The notes: generated by a model from the letters alone, not told the origin. A DNA stretch of 64,000 bases from Gari tellinella (GCA_922989275.2 OV277859.1:87230198-87294197), one strand, 5' to 3'; numbered from the stretch's first letter, positions 1-10,793 are shown. Program-made: numbers and translations.

Positions 1-656
1 ACTCCTTTCAAAGAGTTTGCGTTTCCATGTGAACAACAAAGGAACAGTTGAGTGAGTATATTGCTATATTTCGTTTATATGTGTATTATTATTATTATAC
101 ATATCATTTATGATGGTGAGCCGAATGGAAAATGCGTTAAATATGTATGTAATCGTTACTGTTCTAATACACTATAAAATGCAAACGCAGCATTTATATA
201 ATAATAACACTATCTTGATAATGTATATGATTTTTGTAGGTTGCTTGACATTTTTCATATATAACACCGTTATAAGTTCTAGTTTTCAAACAATGTTTTC
301 TTTGACCGCTAGCACTAAGCAATGTTCACACAGCATATGAAGGTCCTTAACTCCTATCTACATATTGATGCGTTTAAGCTGCAAGTCTAGTAGTTCAGGG
401 TTATTTTACAGTTTTCTGACAATCTACATTTCGCAGCCCTTAATTGGTTCCGTCTTATTAAATAATGATAAATATTTTGTTAATTTTAAATGAAATGTAT
501 GAATGTATTAAAAAGTAAAATGATAAATCCAAGGTGAACGACATTTGTAATAAAACGTGTTGGTGATAAAATATACCCCAAATGCATACAATCTATGTTT
601 TAACCTTCGCACTATAATAATGATGTCATAATATATAGTGGAATGACACATTTCTT
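1..656. other. AT-rich DNA, nothing recognised
   Basis: No ORF, terminal repeat or hairpin stands out. There is a short (ATT) run near 85-100. Confidence 0.5.
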
Positions 657-660
657 TTTA

Positions 661-1013
661 CAGTACTCCCTCCCTACAACGGCCCTCACAACAACGACTA
701 ACTCCTGACAACAACGCTTTCCGCAGTTTCCTTAATAAGAAAATTATGTCTAACGTTTTTACTGTTGCAATATCGTCTGCTTAAACTGTCGTATGCTGTT
801 ATGCTAAAAGTGGACATTATGACAGAAGACTTATAATGAAGAGTGACAAACAGCTTGAATTCAGATCAGAGGCCACGTTACGCGGCATTTGATCTGGATT
901 GTAACTGTTTGCAAATGTAAGCCAATACTTTATTATTTCCCCTATAACAACTCCCTCTGAACAACACACACAATAGGTCTCCAATGGGGTGTCGTTGTAG
1001 GGAGGGATCACTG
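661..1013 (+). mobile_element. TA-flanked CAGTRYTCCCTCCC MITE with core-1 hairpin
   Basis: The ends are inverted: CAGTACTCCCTCCCTACAAC on the left and the complement of CGTTGTAGGGAGGGATCACTG on the right. TA precedes the left end; the right flank is TT, so the target duplication is decayed. A central imperfect palindrome (840-919) contains GATCAGAGGCC and CGGCATTTGATC, the core-1 hairpin. Three more TA-flanked copies lie in this window (11698, 26115, 38134). It has no coding capacity. The TA target and CAGT start suggest mobilisation by a Tc1/mariner-class transposase; that is inference. Confidence 0.85.
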
Positions 1014-1352
1014 TTGTTTAATCTAAAGTATTTCAAGCATGTGCTTATAGCCACATTATCTATAATAGTTGGAGGACATCAACATCAACTCATGGGAGTT
1101 CAAATGCCAAACAACTGCTTTTATCATGTTTTTGAAAAATTAATGTTGTAATTGACCCGCTTATACGTAACGGAAATGCTCATAAATGGGTTTGGTCATT
1201 TGCCAAATCAAAGTAGAACCAAAACCATTAGCACAGAGAAGATTAAAATTAGCTTAACATGAACAATAGAAGATGCTTTATTGTGTTAAACATATTTGAC
1301 CTTTATAAGTTCCACCTTTGTCATACATTAGAGCCGCGGTAATGTGTAATTA

Positions 1353-1449
1353 AGTAAACCCCCTCTAAACCGGACATGTGTGGGAACAACATAAAATTCC
1401 GAATGAGAATGCCGATGATTAGAGGTTCCGGTTTTGAGGGTTTCCACTG
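1353..1449. mobile_element. Short terminal-inverted-repeat element (97 bp)
   Basis: AAACCCCCTCTAAACCGG on the left is inverted as CCGGTTTTGAGGGTTT on the right, ending in CACTG followed by TA. It is too short to code and has no relative elsewhere in the window. Confidence 0.45.
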
Positions 1450-1515
1450 TAAAAAGGCCTACTAGTAGTTCAGAAGAGCGATGTATATTATTTCAGACCA
1501 TTAAGCATGTAATTA

Positions 1516-2240
1516 TACTCCCTCAAACGAAGTTTGGGGGGGTATACTGGAGTCACCATGTCCGTCCGTCCGTCCGTCCGGCTTGTCCGGAGCATAACTT
1601 CCAAAGTATAAGAGATATTGACTTTAAACTTCATATACAGATAGATCTCATTGACCAGGAGTGCAGTGCTTAAGAACCGTTACTCTGTCATCAGTATTTT
1701 TAGAGTTATTGCCCTTGGTTATTGTTATCAAATTTAGGCTTGTCCGGAGCATTACTTCCAAAGTATAAGAGCTATTGACTTCAAACTTCATATACCGATA
1801 GATCTCATTGACTAGGAGTGCAGTGCACAAGAACCGTTACGTGGTCATCAGTATTATTGGAGTTATTGCCCTTTGTTGTTATATTTTTACCCAATTTAGG
1901 CTTGTACGGAGCATTAGTTCCAAAGTATAAGAGATATTGACTTTAAACTTCATCTACAGATAGATCTCATTGACTAGGAGTGCAGTGCACAAGAACCGTT
2001 ACTCTGTCATCAGTGTTTTTGGAGTTATTGCCCTTTGCTGTTATATTTTTATCAAATTTAGGCTTGTCCGGAGCATAACTTCCAAAGTATAAGAGCTATT
2101 GACTTTAAACTTCATATATAGATAGATCTCATTGACTAGGAGTGCAGTGCGCAAGAACCGTTACTCTGTCATCAGTATTTGTGGAGTTATTTCCCTTTTT
2201 TGTTATATTTTTATCCATTTTTAGAGCTGTTGCCCTTTGT
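1516..2240 (+). repeat. Four-unit tandem array, about 162 bp per unit
   Basis: Units begin with GCTTGTCCGGAGCAT at about 1581, 1738, 1900 and 2062, so the spacing is 157, 162 and 162 bp. Each unit repeats TATAAGAGATATTGAC, GATAGATCTCATTGAC, GAGTGCAGTGC and AAGAACCGTTACTCTG. A leader, GGGGGGGTATACTGGAGTC followed by a short (GTCC) run, precedes the first unit. The layout resembles repeat families common in molluscs. Short reading frames inside it are not conserved between units and are not called. Confidence 0.85.
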
Positions 2241-3061
2241 TTTGTTTTTCCATGTTAGGGAGCACTTAAGTGCACACATCAACTTTATCCAGAAACATTT
2301 ACCTCTTGTGACAAGACCCTACTTGGGGTATGAATCACCATTTGTGATAGGTCTAGTTTGAGCTTGAAAAGGGTACTATTAGAACCATAAGTCCCTAAGT
2401 ACCTCAAACTTTCTTGAATGACGCTTTATTCTTGAAATTCTCTCCAACGACCATAGTATTTTTGCAGTCGCCAACAGACTGTTGCAAAGATAAAGATAGT
2501 AGTTATATCGTAATATTACTAAACTATATGATATTAGTATATTGCTTGTACTAAAACAGACAGTGGAGTCTAGTTATAGCTTATGTTGCTATTTAAACCT
2601 GCTTACGAAATACTTATGCATATTTACTTCTTACATATTGTGTACAAACATACATGTATTCTGTAATTAACATCTCAGTTTACTATAGTATGTCGCCATA
2701 TGGTTTCTTAACACTCTAAAAACATTACTAAAGTCGACAACACAAACTGTTTGTATAAGGAACATATGCTGCGTTATATGGCGTGTGCCATGACCCAAAC
2801 TGTTTCACTCCGTATCCAAAATAAATATTCGTTGAAATATTGACGACACATTTTAGAGTCTCGGAATCTGATTGGTTGACTGCACGTGTGATACGACGGG
2901 AGATCGTACAAACGGCTTCGGAGGGTAATATTGAATCAGATTGGGTCACGTTCTTTTATCAGCTTTGTTTTTTGTTGTGTCGAAATTTTAAAGTGTCGCA
3001 ATTCATCCAGTGCTGATTTGTATCAAATAAACGTCTACAGCCGCAGAAAACAGTACTACAT
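2241..3061. other. No feature recognised
   Basis: AT-rich sequence between the tandem array and the next MITE. The one ORF of about 70 codons has no recognisable features. Confidence 0.4.
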
Positions 3062-3065
3062 TTAA

Positions 3066-3306
3066 TCCTTTCACTCTATATGACGCCATAGAGCGCAATT
3101 GCAAAAAGTTTTGATCCTGATCAGACGCCGCGTAACGAGGCGTCTAATCAGTATCAAAACTATTTGCATCTTGTTTTGAAATAATGTCAGTTGTACTGCC
3201 TTACATTTAACTTTGTAACGATATTGCAGAAAATAATATTGCAGCAGACAACAGCATGGCGGTGAATGGGGTAAAACTCTCACGATAAAGTTGACCATGA
3301 AAGGGT
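3066..3306 (+). mobile_element. TTAA-flanked MITE with core-1 hairpin
   Basis: TTAA lies on both sides (3062-3065 and 3307-3310) and the ends are inverted (TCCTTTCAC / GTGAAAGGG-like). The core-1 hairpin at about 3105-3171 reads GATCAGACGCCGCG then GAGGCGTCTAATC. The TTAA target and CCC..GGG ends are what piggyBac-class elements produce, so this is called a piggyBac-like MITE. It has the same layout as copies at 22047 and 33551. Confidence 0.9.
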
Positions 3307-4272
3307 TAACAGCATATCAACATGAAATATTTTCACGTTATAACAGTACATGTACAGTTAGGTCAATAATCATACAAATACGGCGGCAGCGCCTATGATA
3401 CACCGTCCTTGAGAAGGGTAAAACGTTTGTTACATTGGTTTTGGAAATGTACACTAGTCATACCAGTCCTTGCATCCTTCGAAAGGTCAGTGTAACTAAT
3501 AATGTCTGAGAATGATTATTTTAAACGTATATATGCAATATATAGCGTCCTCATACAACCTAAATATAATCCGGTGTAAGCTGTCAGATTAATAATCACT
3601 TCATCACTGGTTCAAGTAAGTTGCTGGCAAATATGCTATAAAAAATTGTTAACCATGCAGTATTCAAGAACAATATTAGTTTGTGAAATTGTTTTAGTTT
3701 TAACAATTTAATTTAATATTTAGTGGCCTATTATCGAAGCTTAAGAGTTGCGCCAATATCAAACTTATTTTGTTATTGTTCCCATCACCGTTTCGTTTAC
3801 AATCAAATAGTTTTCAACACATGTGTTTATTGGAACAACCAAATTCATTAATATATACATGTGTTTTCGAAAACGAAAGCTGCTTATCATTAATTCAGTA
3901 AATATTGATAGTTGATAGCCTTTCGGTTAATTAATGTCAAGCGTTAACACACACGTTTTCGGTATCGGGAAGTTACATAACTGGCTTGGAAAGTAAACAT
4001 TTATGCACCGGGTCTTACAAGCTAAATATATTTATAGAATAAAATGTAACCGGGCAAACATAACACAGTCGGCCGCTGTTACATGTATATCTTACAGTTT
4101 TACTTGGTGCGTATACATAAATATTGTTTAATCTTCCTAATCTGACCTTTCTTATGAAATGTCAATAAAAGCAATAATCGACATTCTGGATTTCACAAGG
4201 ATATAAACGACATTGTCCCGCCAAACTGATAAGAACGTGCACATAAAATGGACACTGTCGTAACAAAACAAA

Positions 4273-4407
4273 ATGGCAGCAAAATCTATCAAACGACAAT
4301 TTTCAAGACTTTCGAAGGAAGATGGAGACAGATTGAAAGAAAATGTCAACTCACATGTAGTTTTTATATGTTTTGAACAGTTGAATTATTCATATGAGAG
4401 CGTTTGT
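4273..4407 (+). CDS. Possible first exon or tiny ORF (44 codons), unrecognised
   Basis: ATG lies in a favourable context (A at -3, G at +4) and opens a basic, hydrophilic peptide starting MAAKSIKRQFSRLSKEDGD. A TATA-like ATATAAAC lies about 70 bp upstream (4200-4207). The frame stops after 44 codons and I see no strong splice donor before the stop. It could be a first exon of a gene extending elsewhere, or chance. The rest of 3311-4879 holds nothing else I recognise. Confidence 0.15.
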
Positions 4408-4879
4408 TAATATCATATAATGTAATTACTAGTTGCATATTATGTAAATATTATGATTTTATGGTCAACACAAGTAAATATTTGTATTATGGAATACATT
4501 ACTCAGGTGGATTAAATTGGAAAAGGGAATTGATATAGTAGTAAACTATCAGATCTATGGATGCACTAGTATGCGTAAATGAGGATGAAAGTAATACATC
4601 AATTTCCTCAATTAGACATGATCAAACATGTGTTTAGAATTCATATATAACTAATACTTACTTTGTAACATTATTGAGGTTTAATGAACAAGCAAGTATC
4701 CTTCCAATTAATTTATGCCTCACAATTCACAACGTCAAACAAAGGTAATACAAACTGGTGCAAACAACATCCTTGTACTACAACAAATTAATTTTACGAA
4801 AATAAGCAAGGAACCAGAAACATTGATTTATCATTGAATAAAAGTAAAAGCGAGCAATTGTGGGATATCATTTTACATA

Positions 4880-5125
4880 CAGTGGAGAATCTGTTATTCT
4901 TTCCCAATAAACGCGTTTACGCTAAAACTATTATTTGCAGTGCAAACAGTTTGGAGCCAGATCAGACGCCGGGTAACCCGGCGTCTGATCAGGCTCCAAA
5001 CTGTTTGCCACCAAGATAAACAAGAATTATCAGAATTGTTCAAAAGTTGTTCTTTTCTACGTTTTAGTGCTTTGCGTTTGCGTACGTTTGCGTTTAAACG
5101 GGAAAGAATAACAGATTCTCCACTG
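4880..5125 (+). mobile_element. TA-flanked CAGTGGAGAA MITE with core-1 hairpin, young copy
   Basis: 246 bp with inverted CAGTGGAGAATCTGTTATTC ends and TA on each side (4878-4879 and 5126-5127). The core hairpin GATCAGACGCCGGG / CCCGGCGTCTGATC is perfect. It differs from the copies at 60839 and 62964 at only two to four positions, so it is a recent insertion. ORFs of 60-98 codons crossing these copies are repeat-derived. Confidence 0.95.
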
Positions 5126-5337
5126 TAAGTATACGAGGACTACATGTATGAAGCAAACGTAGCAAGGGCAATGATCACGTCGGTTAAATATATTCTCTTC
5201 CGCATTTTAGCAGACAGCACAGCTCGGTTGCATTGAAACAACATTTTTACATTAACATTTAACCCAATAAGCTGTCGACGTCTGTATAGCTGTCGTTTAA
5301 AGCATTTTTCAGAGTTTATGTGTCTGCCAGTCCTACC

Positions 5338-5560
5338 GTAACCTCTTCACTGCGCTGACGTCATCAATTTTAATCATTTGTTGTCTTCTTTTATTTCTCA
5401 AATTCAAAGTTTAGGTTGTTTGATTTAAGAACTATTGCAATGAGTAGCAGACAATTTGGATCCTGATCAGTCGCCGCGCCGCGTAACCTTGCGTTTGTGC
5501 TGAATTCAAACTGTGGCAAAAACCATTGTACTCGTGGTAAGGCACTGAAAATGATTATAT
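5338..5560 (-). mobile_element. Degenerate CCCCTTCAC-type TTAA MITE with core-1 hairpin
   Basis: It shares CTCTTCACTGCGCTGACGTC at the left, TTTATTTCTCAAATTC internally, the core GGATCCTGATCAG, and GGTAAGGCACTGAAAATG at the right with the better copies at 13877 and 52070. One arm of the hairpin is largely lost and the TTAA flanks are mutated. Confidence 0.7.
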
Positions 5561-5656
5561 CACTAGAGTGTTCATCATTTTAAATCAAGAAATTCCTGAC
5601 TCATTTGGCATCTTTTATGGATCACAACGATTTACATATGCCGTCAAAGTCTCTAA

Positions 5657-5712
5657 CCCTTTCACTGCCAAATATGTCGTGAGATGTTTAAGCGTCATTG
5701 AGAGCGAAAGGG
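5657..5712. mobile_element. 56-bp terminal-only derivative of the TTAA/core-1 MITE
   Basis: Only the two ends remain: CCCTTTCACTGCC on the left and GAGCGAAAGGG on the right, with CTAA and TTAA outside. The entire internal part and hairpin are missing, so this is the shortest internal-deletion product in the window. Confidence 0.75.
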
Positions 5713-6324
5713 TTAATAATATTTTTTAACATTATATTAAAAACCAAAAATTGCGATTTTCAATAATCAATAAAAATCGACTCTAACTATCTAAACACAA
5801 ACCTAATTCCACAATTGTGATATCATCAGAGTATAAAAGGCATACGTCAGACATTATAAACAATATTTTACATAAACAATTATAATAAATTTCCTAAAGT
5901 ACATTTCGTATTTCGATACATGTATATGGGTCTGATTTTCCCGAGGTTTTACAAGCATGAACACAATTTTAATACCGGTAGGAGGCCTGTACGTTGTTGT
6001 CAACTTGGTACTATATGCACGATGTTATCTGCATTATTGTAAAATTTACTATTAATGAATATTACAGTCCAGACCAGTATTATGTTACTTTATCCGGACC
6101 CAATCCGTTTAAGAATGCAATTCATGTAACGCTAAACATCACAGAGATTAATCAAGAATGATTTGATTTACACGAAATTGTTCCAGAGCGCGTTTCGAAA
6201 ATAAAGGCGTTTCTTTTAGTGTCAATTATCTCTGATACTGAAGTGAATTGCAGAGTGATTCAAAAGTATTGTGTTGCCTTTATCTTGTGCAGACGTGCAC
6301 GAAAATAATATCGATTTCCTTTAA

Positions 6325-6543
6325 CCCTTATCATTATATGCTAAGCGCGACTTGGCTTACATTTGCAACAGTTTGGATCCAGATCAGACGCCGCGTCGCG
6401 CGATGCTCGGTCTGGATCCGAGCTGTGTGCTACTAATATCAAATCTTTTGTCAGTTTGAAAAACTTTTTAACTGACTTTAATATATTTTTGTGAACGATA
6501 TATTGAAGCAGACGACAATTCAGCTTCATAAGGTAAATGTTTT
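6325..6543 (+). mobile_element. CCCTTATCATGCT-type TTAA MITE with core-1 hairpin
   Basis: TTAA lies at 6321-6324 and 6544-6547. The left end CCCTTATCATTATATGC and right part GAAGCAGACGACAATTCAGC match the copies at 42153 and 41686. The core hairpin has decayed at its apex (CGCGTCGCGCGATGC). Confidence 0.75.
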
Positions 6544-6547
6544 TTAA

Positions 6548-6742
6548 CGCCATGGGAGACTGAAGTCAACTTTGCAAACATTTGGATTCTGGTTAGACGC
6601 GATACGCCATTTGTGATCATGATATTGTTTGGCACTCAAATCAATACGTCTTTATTAAAAGAATTACCGAATACAAAGTTGAACAGACGATATTTTGTCT
6701 CCGAAAGGCTGAAATCTGACGGTTAAAATTAGCCTTGGAATG
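6548..6742 (+). mobile_element. Decayed TTAA MITE, abutting the previous one
   Basis: GCAAACATTTGGATTCTGG and GGCACTCAAATCAATACG are recognisable core-1 family pieces, and TTAA lies at both ends (6544-6547 and 6743-6746). The left TTAA is shared with the neighbouring element. Confidence 0.6.
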
Positions 6743-6843
6743 GTTAAATATCATAAAATAAATGTGTACCACACGAATGATATTTCCATGTCTCTAGTTC
6801 TTTATTACGGATTGTATTAAACTACATTTTATGTCTCCAAGTA

Positions 6844-7050
6844 ACCCTATCATGATCAAATGTTTCGTGAGATTTTCATCCCTACAAAGCCATATTGTCG
6901 TCTGCTTCAGTATTGCTGTCTGCAATACCGTAAAATTTAAAGCAGTTTGACTGAAGAAATTTAAAAACAAGTGGCAAACGTTACGCGGCGTCTGGTCAGA
7001 ATCAAAACTGTTTGCAAATGAGTTTAATGACGTCATTGAGTGTGAAAGGG
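6844..7050 (-). mobile_element. TTAA/core-1 MITE, hairpin half deleted
   Basis: In reverse orientation to the copy at 3066. The CGTGAGATTTT, GTCGTCTGCTTCAGTATTGC and GACGTCATTGAGTGTG family segments are present. One arm of the central palindrome is missing, so GTGGCAAACG joins straight to TTACGCGGCGTCTGG. Confidence 0.75.
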
Positions 7051-7415
7051 TTATGTATTATCGAAAATGATAGTTGGCGATATTGTTGCGGTGATACATG
7101 TAAGGTTAAAAACAGATTATCAAACTCGGCGTTGGAAATGTTCAATTGTGTTATATTCAAAATAGTTTCATGTTGTCGTCAGTCTTCTTTATAGCCTAAC
7201 AAGGATCACATTACATATAATCAGCATTTAAGTATTAGCAGTAAAACCTAACAAATCACACCATTTTGTCACCGTTATTCTAATAAATTCTGTCTGAAAC
7301 CCATGATATCCCGTTGAAAAAGGAAACTGTTTTAACTAATAGAATTATGTACTAGTATCTGTCAATCGTTTCGACTTTTAACGCATAACGTACATTTCAA
7401 CTCTTAAGGGTTTAA

Positions 7416-7658
7416 CCTTTTACCCCATAGCCTGTGTCTAGTTTTGAAGATAGATGGCCATTTAAAGCAGGTTGAAAGTAAAGCAGATTGCACCTTAAGG
7501 TGCAATCTGCTTTACTTTCAGCCTGCTTTAATCTCTCATCTGCAAGAGAACTGAAATATTTCTTATGATACATATTCATGACTGTATAAATTGGAACTAT
7601 TTTCTTCAGCGAAGGAATAAATAACATGTGCTAAAAGGCGCTTCTATGGGGGAAAGGG
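7416..7658 (+). mobile_element. TTAA-flanked MITE with core-2 hairpin
   Basis: 243 bp with TTAA at 7412-7415 and 7659-7662. The left end reads CCTTTTACCCCATAGCC; the right end is CTATGGGGGAAAGGG. The central perfect hairpin is AAAGTAAAGCAGATTGCACC / GGTGCAATCTGC. The right half carries CATATTCATGACTGTATAAA, a family-specific segment also seen at 11091, 14503, 25543, 46571 and 56172. Confidence 0.92.
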
Positions 7659-7660
7659 TT

Positions 7661-7815
7661 AAGACAGGTGGTTGTTTGAAGCAATGTGAACGTAGAACAG
7701 GAAGCTCCTATATGAGTTTGCTGTTTTACTTTCACCTTTCTTGACGCTGTCACGTGTCTGTTTTACAAACGAATAGCCTTCTTTTTAAGTGGCCGTAATA
7801 GAGGAGGTTCACTGT
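7661..7815 (+). mobile_element. Left-truncated CAGTAGAACC-type MITE with core-2 variant hairpin
   Basis: GACAGGTGGTTGTTTGAAGC through GGAGGTTCACTG, then TA, matches the right three quarters of the copy at 19589. The left end is missing where it meets the TTAA element at 7416-7658. Confidence 0.75.
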
Positions 7816-8234
7816 ATAATAAAAGTACAAAAGTAATCGCACCTTTCTTTAATCATCGAATAACTGTGAAATTACAAGTTTTATCTGTGATGAATCTTAT
7901 GCATATAAATGTATCGACTTCAACATGATATTTGGTGTCACTGGGCAAAGTGATAAATGCTTATTTGAAAACACAAAAACAATATATCTAAACGCCTATG
8001 GCGCCAGTGCGAGTTATATCGGAAATATGAAATCTTTTCAATCATTTAAGTCGGCTGAATGGCTTTATTATGGTTGAAATTTTATAACAAATGCAGTCGG
8101 CACTAGCTATTTATTTATTAATGGAGGTCGAAAGGTTTTTTCAAATAAGATTTTTTTTTCAGCTGTATTATCGTCAGTTTTAAATTGCCGTTTGCTTCCA
8201 TTTTTCAAAGATTTCAGGACTTCAAACTGAAGCG

Positions 8235-8312
8235 CATCGAAACATTTCGAAAAGTTTGGATCCTAATCAGACGTCGAGTTACGCGACGTAATTATGTACA
8301 GGTTCAAAACTG
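8235..8312. mobile_element. Decayed core-1 hairpin
   Basis: AAAAGTTTGGATCCTAATC and the arm GTACAGGTTCAAAACTGCTT flank a changed apex (GACGTCGAGTTACGCGACGT). The flanks are too diverged to assign ends. Confidence 0.5.
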
Positions 8313-8352
8313 CTTGTCGTAACTTTGAAACGAATTTGCAAGCACCAGTCGG

Positions 8353-8440
8353 TTACCCATTTGTACTTAGCATCCTATAACAGGGACATAGGCAAACAGT
8401 ATAGACTCTGGTCATAGTCTACACGGTTTGCTGATAGGAA
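8353..8440. mobile_element. Fragment of CAAACAGTGTAGAC hairpin family
   Basis: AGGCAAACAGTATAGACTC and GTCTACACGGTTTGCTGATA form a short palindrome, and the flank GATAGGAATTTC matches the copy at 28980. The apex has been deleted. Confidence 0.5.
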
Positions 8441-8705
8441 TTTCAATATGAAACAAAACTGAAATGAAAATTTAGACCCGACACTTCTTCGATCAAAATA
8501 TGGACTAATCTTATAGATTCATTGGGCACAAATGGGTTAAATAAGACACCATTATGTCCATGAACAGATTTAAGCAGAGAGTAAAATTTAACAACGAAAG
8601 GGTTATGTATCTGTATTGTGTGTTTATGAAACAAAACTGATCAAAGAGTGTTTAGTAGACGCTTTCAACCCTACTGCCCCCTGTATAGATAACTGAATAC
8701 AAATG

Positions 8706-8770
8706 CAAACAGTGTAGACCCTGATCAGAGGGCTCCTAAAGGAGCCCTCTGATCAGGGTCTGCACTGTTT
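8706..8770. mobile_element. CAAACAGTGTAGAC hairpin with GAGGGCTCC apex
   Basis: A 65-bp near-perfect palindrome: CAAACAGTGTAGACCCTGAT, apex GAGGGCTCC TAAA GGAGCCCTC, then the complement. The arms resemble core-1 (CAAACAG..GATCAGA) but the apex is different. Confidence 0.8.
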
Positions 8771-9186
8771 AATAGTTTCTTTTTTGGGTTTTGTTGTCAT
8801 ACCAAAAATGTATCAGAAGACTGGTTCAAAATACTTGTACCAGAAGAGTCCAAAAGGATAATAACTACCCACAAGAGAAATTTAGAGTTGAAAGGATTAT
8901 GGGCAATGTGAGACTCGAGTGCCACATTGACTGCTAGTATTGCCGATGTTAAGAAACGTTACAAAATATTTAATAGCAACAATTTGCAATACTTCTGAGG
9001 TTTATCATTTTATATCAATGAATGTGTTCTGAATAATATTCCCTGAAACTTCCAATGGACGATTCCAGTTTGCAATAAAGGCCGGTCCATTTTCGACTAT
9101 AAAGGTTTGTTTTTATAATACTTTATCACATAAAACCGACTCTGGGAGTGTTATAAAGCCATTCAATAAACTATAGTGAAATATCA

Positions 9187-9355
9187 ATATTTGGGCTCCG
9201 GCCCTACCTGTTCGTCCACGAGCGCTGCATGGCGCTGGGCGCCAAATGACGTCATTTGCCATGGCGTTACTGTAAACAACGTCAAGTTTTGGCGGAAAAT
9301 ACATATGGCGGAGAGACAAAAAACTACGGATTCAGTTCACTTAAAAGGGTTTTAA
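9187..9355 (+). promoter_or_regulatory. GC-rich CRE-containing stretch with possible first exon
   Basis: The GC content rises sharply against the surroundings. A perfect palindromic cAMP-response-type site, TGACGTCA, lies at 9247-9254 inside AAATGACGTCATTT. TTTTGGCGGAAAA, E2F-like, lies at 9288-9299. An ATG in good context at 9305 opens MAERQKTTDSVHLKGF and then stops. It could be a promoter plus first coding bases of a gene whose continuation is displaced by the palindrome that begins at 9360. No splice donor is evident, so this is a candidate only. Confidence 0.25.
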
Positions 9356-9359
9356 AATG

Positions 9360-9521
9360 TTTATGTGATAAATAGGATCTAACATTCGTGCTCATTATTT
9401 ATCATTCTTAATAAACTCGTTGACTAAAACAAATATAACGCTCGCGTCATATTGTTTTAGTCAACTCGTTTATTAAAAATGATAATTAATGAGCACTCAT
9501 GTTAGATCCTCTATTTACAAA
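9360..9521. mobile_element. 162-bp palindromic foldback element
   Basis: The arms ATAGGATCTAACATTCGTGC and GCACTCATGTTAGATCCT extend inwards through AACTCGTTGACTAAAACAA to an apex near ACGCTCGCGTC. Few mismatches separate the arms. The outer motif AGGATCT is shared with the foldback at 15601. Confidence 0.85.
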
Positions 9522-9525
9522 ATGA

Positions 9526-9591
9526 CAAACAGTGAAGACCCTGATCAGAGGGCTCCTGCAGGAGCCCTCTGATCAAGGACTACACTGTTTG
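9526..9591. mobile_element. CAAACAGTGAAGAC hairpin with GAGGGCTCC apex
   Basis: Second copy of the hairpin seen at 8706, with apex GGGCTCCTGCAGGAGCCC. It directly follows the palindromic element at 9360-9521, four bases away. Confidence 0.8.
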
Positions 9592-10029
9592 CATAGAACA
9601 AGTGTACTTTTCACAAATACATGTTTGGCAAAAGACGCATATATACGTCACTAGGGCTCAATGAGATAAAAGAGATTTTATATGTTTGCTGACGTTGTGC
9701 TGTACTGTTTTCAAGTTCCGTCACTATGATCTACATTGTCAATACTCCAGATAAGGTGCATGCGCCTAAACAAATATTTTCTAGCCTTTTCGTTCTTTTG
9801 CTTCCACAAAACCTTATGATGTGACTACAAAGCGTTAACATTATGGTGTTTGATGGAAGCATCAATGAATTTACATATTGTGATATTATAAGAGTAATAT
9901 TCAGTCGTTTAACCAATTAACTCTAATCAAACAAGTAAACAACCTGAAACAAACACATTACACAACTACATGTATATAGACAAAACATATTGCAATTTAT
10001 TAATTTCAAACGTAATTAAGGTTAAAATC

Positions 10030-10217
10030 TGGGCTCCAGATAAGAGGGAGTACACCCAACAAATCCAACATTTTCTTACTCATTTCCGCATCGAATCCCA
10101 TGGTGTAACTACTCATTAGGGTCGTTTCGAAAAGACAATTCTAATAAGTAGTAACACCATAGGGTTTAATGCAGAAATAAAAAAATTAGTTTTGTAATAC
10201 TCCCCTTATCTGGATCT
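10030..10217. mobile_element. GGGCTCCAGATAAGAGGG MITE with core-3 hairpin
   Basis: The left end GGGCTCCAGATAAGAGGGAG is inverted at the right as CTCCCCTTATCTGGATC. The centre CATGGTGTAACTACTCATTA is inverted around a GTCGTTTCGAAAAGAC apex. Copies at 40086 and 63380. Non-coding. Confidence 0.85.
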
Positions 10218-10265
10218 GTATGAAATAAAATATTCGCGTTATGTTTGAAACGGTTCGATTTTTAA

Positions 10266-10469
10266 CCTGATCCTGCGGTAATATCGTCTGCTTCGGTATT
10301 GTCGTCTGCAAAATTTGTTAAATCTAGATGTATACATTTTTTAAGTAAAGAATCTTAAAGAAGAGTGTCAAACAATTTGGATTCAGATCATACGCCGCGT
10401 TACGCGGCGTCTGATCTGGATCTTAGTTGTTTGCAAAAATCAGTAAAGTCGCGACCAGCAGGCAAAGGG
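10266..10469 (-). mobile_element. TTAACCCTTAGCCTGCC-type MITE with core-1 hairpin
   Basis: TTAA at 10262-10265 and 10470-10473. The inverted ends are CCTGATCCTGC / GCAGGCAAAGGG. The hairpin GATCATACGCCGCG / CGCGGCGTCTGATC sits to the right. Its sister at 25333 has cleaner ends. Confidence 0.85.
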
Positions 10470-10592
10470 TTAAGAAATCGGTACATGTATATAATATTTT
10501 GCTTTAGATAAATGACTGTATAGATAGCATTATATTCTACTTCCTCACCAGCATCTTTCGAATGTCGTTGTTGAGTCGATACACACATATCA

Positions 10593-10793
10593 GGTGCCCG
10601 TTTCATAAAACTTCGCACGACAAATATTGTCGCAAGTCAGATTATAAAAGTCTCAATTATTATCTATTTCTCCATCTAATTCTGTCTTTTGACATCTCTA
10701 TGGAATCGGCTTAGAGAAATCAGAAATTAAATGTATTTTAAAATGCTGACTTATGAACGTTTTTGTTGTACGAAGTTTTATGAAACGGGCCTC
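10593..10793. mobile_element. CAGGGGCCCGTTTC MITE, core-3 apex partly deleted
   Basis: CCCGTTTCATAAAACTTCG and CGAAGTTTTATGAAACGGG are its terminal inverted repeats. Inner segments CTCCATCTAATTCTGTCTTT and GACATCTCTATGGAATCG are present but the second hairpin arm is lost. Confidence 0.8.
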
